A stretch of DNA of 57,789 nucleotides from a virus. The stretch is taken from positions 1 through 57,789 of IMG/VR virus record IMGVR_UViG_3300005582_000010. One strand, 5' to 3'. Of the stretch, positions 55,097-57,789 are shown one piece after another (within the stretch, counting starts at the first letter, position 1; the number at the start of each line of letters is the position of its first letter). The position numbers and the translations under genes were made by a program. The notes below the pieces were generated by a model, which saw only the letters and a program-made list of their open reading frames with translations, did no database searches and was not told where the DNA came from.

Positions 55097-56442
55097 GCGT
55101 AACGGATGTAGTACTTAACGTACATTGTGTTTGGCTGGATGTTGATAGGGGTAGGGGTAGATTGTCCAGCAAAACCAGACACCAAACCACTTGAAAGTGG
55201 GACATCAACTGTGTGTGTATGTGTGGGTGCGGGTGAAGTAGTTGTGTTATAGCTAATTGCCATACCACTACCAGCACCCCCAGCATAAGTTACGCCGTCT
55301 CCGTAACCGTCTCCGTTGGTGTCATACAATGCAAGGTAACCATTTGGTGGGTACTCTGTTCTTCCACGAGTAGCAAAGTCTTGGTCACCGTTGCTTGGGG
55401 TGTGAGTGTGTACCCCACCGTCTTGTGCAGTTCCAGTGTGCCCGTGGTTAATACTGTGTTGATGAGAAGGGATATTTGTTATCCCAATATCAATTGCGTT
55501 GTCCAAGTTTCCAGCAGCAGTTCCCAATGCTCCACCAGCAGATGGTAGGCCAGCCATATAAAAACCACGGAAATCTGGGAGGTTAAACGTTGTTGAGCCA
55601 TTACCAGTTCCATAAGGGAACGTAGCTCCACTGTTTGTAAGCACAGTATACAAAGAAGAATAAGTAGTACGGGAAACTGGATCACCATTACACTCAATCC
55701 ATACAGCACCATTTGGAGCAACTGGAGAAACCCAGGTAATAACAGTCCCAATCGGTACGCCTGGATCAATAGGAGTAATTGCTAATTGAATCCACGTAGA
55801 TGCATCGCGCTTTACATGCACACCAGATTCGCCAGTTAAGAGCGTTGATGTACGCAAGTAAAGATCACCAATATCGCCTGTGGTAGCTGCCGGATAAGCG
55901 GCTGCTCGGTAGGCAATTGGGGTGTTGATATCACGACGCTTGTCAACAATGTGTGATGCAAGGACTGTGGGAATACCTTGAGCACGGTACACAGAAGCCA
56001 AAACCACATCGGTAGCAGGATTGAAGTAAGACAAAACGTCTACTCCAATTGTAGAAACCAAACGGCTAGACGACTTAGGGTGCGTTGGGTTTGCCGCAGA
56101 CTCTGTTCCGTAAAGGCCAGTTAAGACCATTGCAGAGCCACTGAGGCGTGCTACAACTAAGTCAAATCGCCCAAAGGTAGAGGTAGTGGGTGGTTGTGGG
56201 ATAGTTACGAAAGTGTTTTCAGCAACTGTGTAAACCACATTATTAAGTACGACCACACCCCCAGCAACTGATACTGCAGTATTGCTACCAGCAACAGTAG
56301 GAGTTACAGCGCAACCGCTAATAACACCAGTCTTGTCATTGCCAAGAATCTCAAAGTCAATTGAGTCTGGCTCAGCCTGGTCTAGAACTGCATACTTGTT
56401 ACCTGAAGTGGTATCAGTTGCATTGGGGATTATATAGGCCAT
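55093..56442 (-). CDS. Tail-collar-type fibre/appendage protein
   Basis: A 449-residue protein. An N-terminal beta domain (residues 1-170), then a phage tail collar domain (GTVITWVSPVAPNGAVWIEC, SLYTVLTNSGATFPYG, TFNLPDFRGFYMAG) and a His-rich trimerisation/metal region (HQHSINHGHTG, VHTHTP, HTHTVD) as in T4 gp12-type fibres. GAGGTAACCG precedes the ATG. It probably forms an adhesion appendage. It is encoded between capsid and neck genes, unusual for a tail fibre, so it might decorate the head or neck. Confidence 0.85.
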   Translation of the reverse strand: MAYIIPNATDTTSGNKYAVLDQAEPDSIDFEILGNDKTGVISGCAVTPTVAGSNTAVSVAGGVVVLNNVVYTVAENTFVTIPQPPTTSTFGRFDLVVARLSGSAMVLTGLYGTESAANPTHPKSSSRLVSTIGVDVLSYFNPATDVVLASVYRAQGIPTVLASHIVDKRRDINTPIAYRAAAYPAATTGDIGDLYLRTSTLLTGESGVHVKRDASTWIQLAITPIDPGVPIGTVITWVSPVAPNGAVWIECNGDPVSRTTYSSLYTVLTNSGATFPYGTGNGSTTFNLPDFRGFYMAGLPSAGGALGTAAGNLDNAIDIGITNIPSHQHSINHGHTGTAQDGGVHTHTPSNGDQDFATRGRTEYPPNGYLALYDTNGDGYGDGVTYAGGAGSGMAISYNTTTSPAPTHTHTVDVPLSSGLVSGFAGQSTPTPINIQPNTMYVKYYIRYA

Positions 56443-56450
56443 CGGTTACC

Positions 56451-56717
56451 TCAGAGGGTGTCGTAGATGTTGCTGCTCTTGCGAAGGTAGGCATACAAGT
56501 CCTTGGGGAGCTTGTAACGCTTACCATCAACAAAGTCATAAGAATCACTGCCCCAGAACATTTTCCATGTTCCCTTAACACGGGCGTTTACGTAGTCGCT
56601 GTCAGCAGACATTACTGTCACTGGTTCTGCAACAACAACTTCGTCTTCCGAATCGAACTCGTCTTGATCTTCAACTTGTTCAGCAGTGAATGCTGAGGGC
56701 TTCTTACGTGCTGCCAT
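56451..56717 (-). CDS. Small protein behind the capsid gene, 88 aa
   Basis: An acidic N-terminal half (QDEFDSEDEVVVAEP) and a C-terminal folded part with VKGTWKMFWGSDSYDFVDG and YKLPKDLYAYLRKSS. Small proteins with this tail (a Gly-x-Tyr-x-Leu-Pro strand-helix end) are common just after the major capsid gene. Possibly a head-completion or decoration protein. Confidence 0.65.
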   Translation of the reverse strand: MAARKKPSAFTAEQVEDQDEFDSEDEVVVAEPVTVMSADSDYVNARVKGTWKMFWGSDSYDFVDGKRYKLPKDLYAYLRKSSNIYDTL

Positions 56718-56746
56718 GATTTCTCCTTATTGAGTACATAAATGAA

Positions 56747-56778
56747 TATGGTGGGGGTGATTAACCACCCCCACCATA
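56747..56778 (-). terminator. Strong hairpin after the capsid gene
   Basis: A perfect 13-bp inverted repeat TATGGTGGGGGTG/CACCCCCACCATA with a 6-nt loop, followed on the minus strand by TTCATTTAT. It stands between the capsid gene and the 88-aa gene. It is likely a partial terminator or mRNA-stabilising 3' end that raises capsid mRNA over downstream genes. Confidence 0.75.
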
Positions 56779-56801
56779 CTACATCATTCTTACTAAATAA
56801 C

Positions 56802-57789
56802 TCAGGTGGACGAAATTGCTCCACCCTTGGTGTTGATGATGACGCGAGACTCGTGGGTGATAACACCGAAGCCCCAAATTGCGTACCAAGCCAAGCCGTG
56901 CTCACGACCGAAGTCAATGACACCACCGTCACGGAGTTCAACCGGGAGGGCAATAGCGTGACCGAATGCGTTGTCACCAATCATGATTGCGCTGTATGAA
57001 GCAGCATCAGGAGCCTGAGCACCTGCGGTCACTGAGTCAATGTCAGCAGGAATCGTGAGACCCTGCTTGACCTGCGTGGTCTCAATGAACACTACGTCGT
57101 ACAAACGACCGATTTCACCGAGCATGAAGTTGCCGGGAGCGGCGTACTTCGTGACTTCGATGAATTCCGGCCAGTCACGGAGCGAGCGGCTCTGCGACGG
57201 GTGGACGAAACACACGTAGGTGTCGCCCAAACGCGGGATGTTCTGACCAGCGAGGACTTCAACTGCGTCCTTGATTGAGGCAGGGCTGAGGTAGCCAGGC
57301 GACGAAGCGGTACCAAGGGTGCCAGCATCGTACGGAGCAATTGAGCCACGGGTTGAACCCAAGGTCTTGCGACCGAAGACAACGCTCGGAGCTACAGCTG
57401 ATCCACCAGCAAACGGAACACCATTCGAGTAGAGGGTGTTACGAGCCTGGATGTCCATGCTCTGTGCCATGTGACGACCGAGCAAACGTGAAGACGAAGC
57501 CATAACGTCATCGAATGCTGCGTTGAGCAACAATTCGGTAACGGCAACGGCCTGTCCGTGTTCTGACACGGTAATCTGGATCTGGCTAGCCGAAAGGGCT
57601 ACCGGCTCCATACGCACACCTTCTGACAAGGCTGCGCCAGCGGTTTCGCTGACTGCCAAGTTGTTGTAGCGCATGAAGTTGATGGTCAAACCAGGCTGAA
57701 CGCCAAGCTCGGTCTTCTTGACAGCGAACTGTTCAAAACGAAGAACCGGCATAGCCTGGAACAAGATTTCCTTGGACCAGATCTGCTGG
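56802..57789 (-). CDS. Major capsid protein, N4-gp56-like, 5'-truncated
   Basis: The frame is open to the window edge (reading QQIWSKEILFQAMPVLRFEQ at the visible start), so the true start lies outside. At least 328 residues. N4-gp56 family features: the LRFEQFAV start region, GQAVAVTELLLNAAF, a VCFVHPSQSRSLRDWPEFIE segment, MLGEIGRLYDVVFIE and IMIGDNAFGHAI. It forms the capsid shell. Its GC content appears higher than the neighbouring genes, as is common in highly expressed genes. An unusual partner for a T4/P2-like tail. Confidence 0.9.
   Translation of the reverse strand, partial: QQIWSKEILFQAMPVLRFEQFAVKKTELGVQPGLTINFMRYNNLAVSETAGAALSEGVRMEPVALSASQIQITVSEHGQAVAVTELLLNAAFDDVMASSSRLLGRHMAQSMDIQARNTLYSNGVPFAGGSAVAPSVVFGRKTLGSTRGSIAPYDAGTLGTASSPGYLSPASIKDAVEVLAGQNIPRLGDTYVCFVHPSQSRSLRDWPEFIEVTKYAAPGNFMLGEIGRLYDVVFIETTQVKQGLTIPADIDSVTAGAQAPDAASYSAIMIGDNAFGHAIALPVELRDGGVIDFGREHGLAWYAIWGFGVITHESRVIINTKGGAISST

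Noticed and set aside
1-57789. Integrase, attachment site or lysogeny module
   Set aside because: No tyrosine or serine recombinase motif is seen and the AlpA-like HTH alone is not enough; lifestyle cannot be set from this window.

Overview
The window is a segment of a tailed-phage genome, most likely a myovirus (contractile tail) of an actinobacterium. Sheath, gp19-type tube, gpJ/gpI/gp25/gpD-like baseplate genes and an N4-gp56-type capsid gene show the phage type. Two WhiB-family genes, found essentially only in actinobacteria and their phages, point to the host phylum. By eye the base composition is mid-range rather than very GC-rich, so a low-to-mid GC actinobacterium (for example a freshwater lineage) is plausible; that is inference. 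The segment starts inside a small gene on the left and ends inside the capsid gene on the right. Terminase, portal and protease genes are not seen and presumably lie beyond the right edge.

Layout. (1) About 0-10.1 kb, plus strand: a tight run of small unknown genes, an SNF2-type ATPase, a KOW-MoxR AAA+ ATPase translationally coupled to a large HEGGH/VWA protein, a coiled-coil protein and an HNH endonuclease. An 11-bp palindrome, CTAAT(G/C)ATTAG, occurs five times in the first 6 kb and once elsewhere. (2) 10.1-15.8 kb, minus strand: WhiB, glycosyltransferase, zinc ribbon, HTH, a secreted lysozyme-like protein, a second WhiB, a small membrane protein and three metabolic-looking or unknown genes. 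(3) 15.8-22.4 kb, minus strand: polar, low-complexity proteins of unknown role, three of them sharing N-terminal or internal modules, and one of 987 aa. (4) 22.4-37.5 kb, minus strand: replication and recombination genes with short overlaps. These are a SpoVS/Alba-like protein, two Holliday-resolvase-like nucleases, a Cas4/RecB-like nuclease, RecA, DNA polymerase I, a gp32-like SSB, a MerR-type HTH, a second SNF2 helicase, a DnaG-type primase, a DnaB-type helicase, a DnaC-type loader, a C2H2 finger protein and a winged-helix protein. (5) 37.5-38.65 kb: a short plus-strand island (Dps, a DUF6321-like basic protein, a Lys/Ala-rich peptide) with a long leader hairpin, closed by a bidirectional terminator. 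(6) 38.66-57.8 kb, minus strand: virion genes in reverse order from the capsid through neck, sheath, tube, tail-assembly chaperone, tape measure, hub, LysM, gpD, spike, gp25, gpJ and gpI to a possible holin.

How it works together. Block 4 encodes a nearly self-sufficient replisome plus RecA-dependent recombination. Block 6 builds a T4/P2-like contractile tail. Blocks 1-3 look like accessory, regulatory and host-interaction functions. The strongest unannotated signals are the palindrome array in block 1, a likely programmed frameshift joining the tail chaperone to a 45-residue extension, the shuffled small proteins of block 3, and the hairpin-led Dps island.
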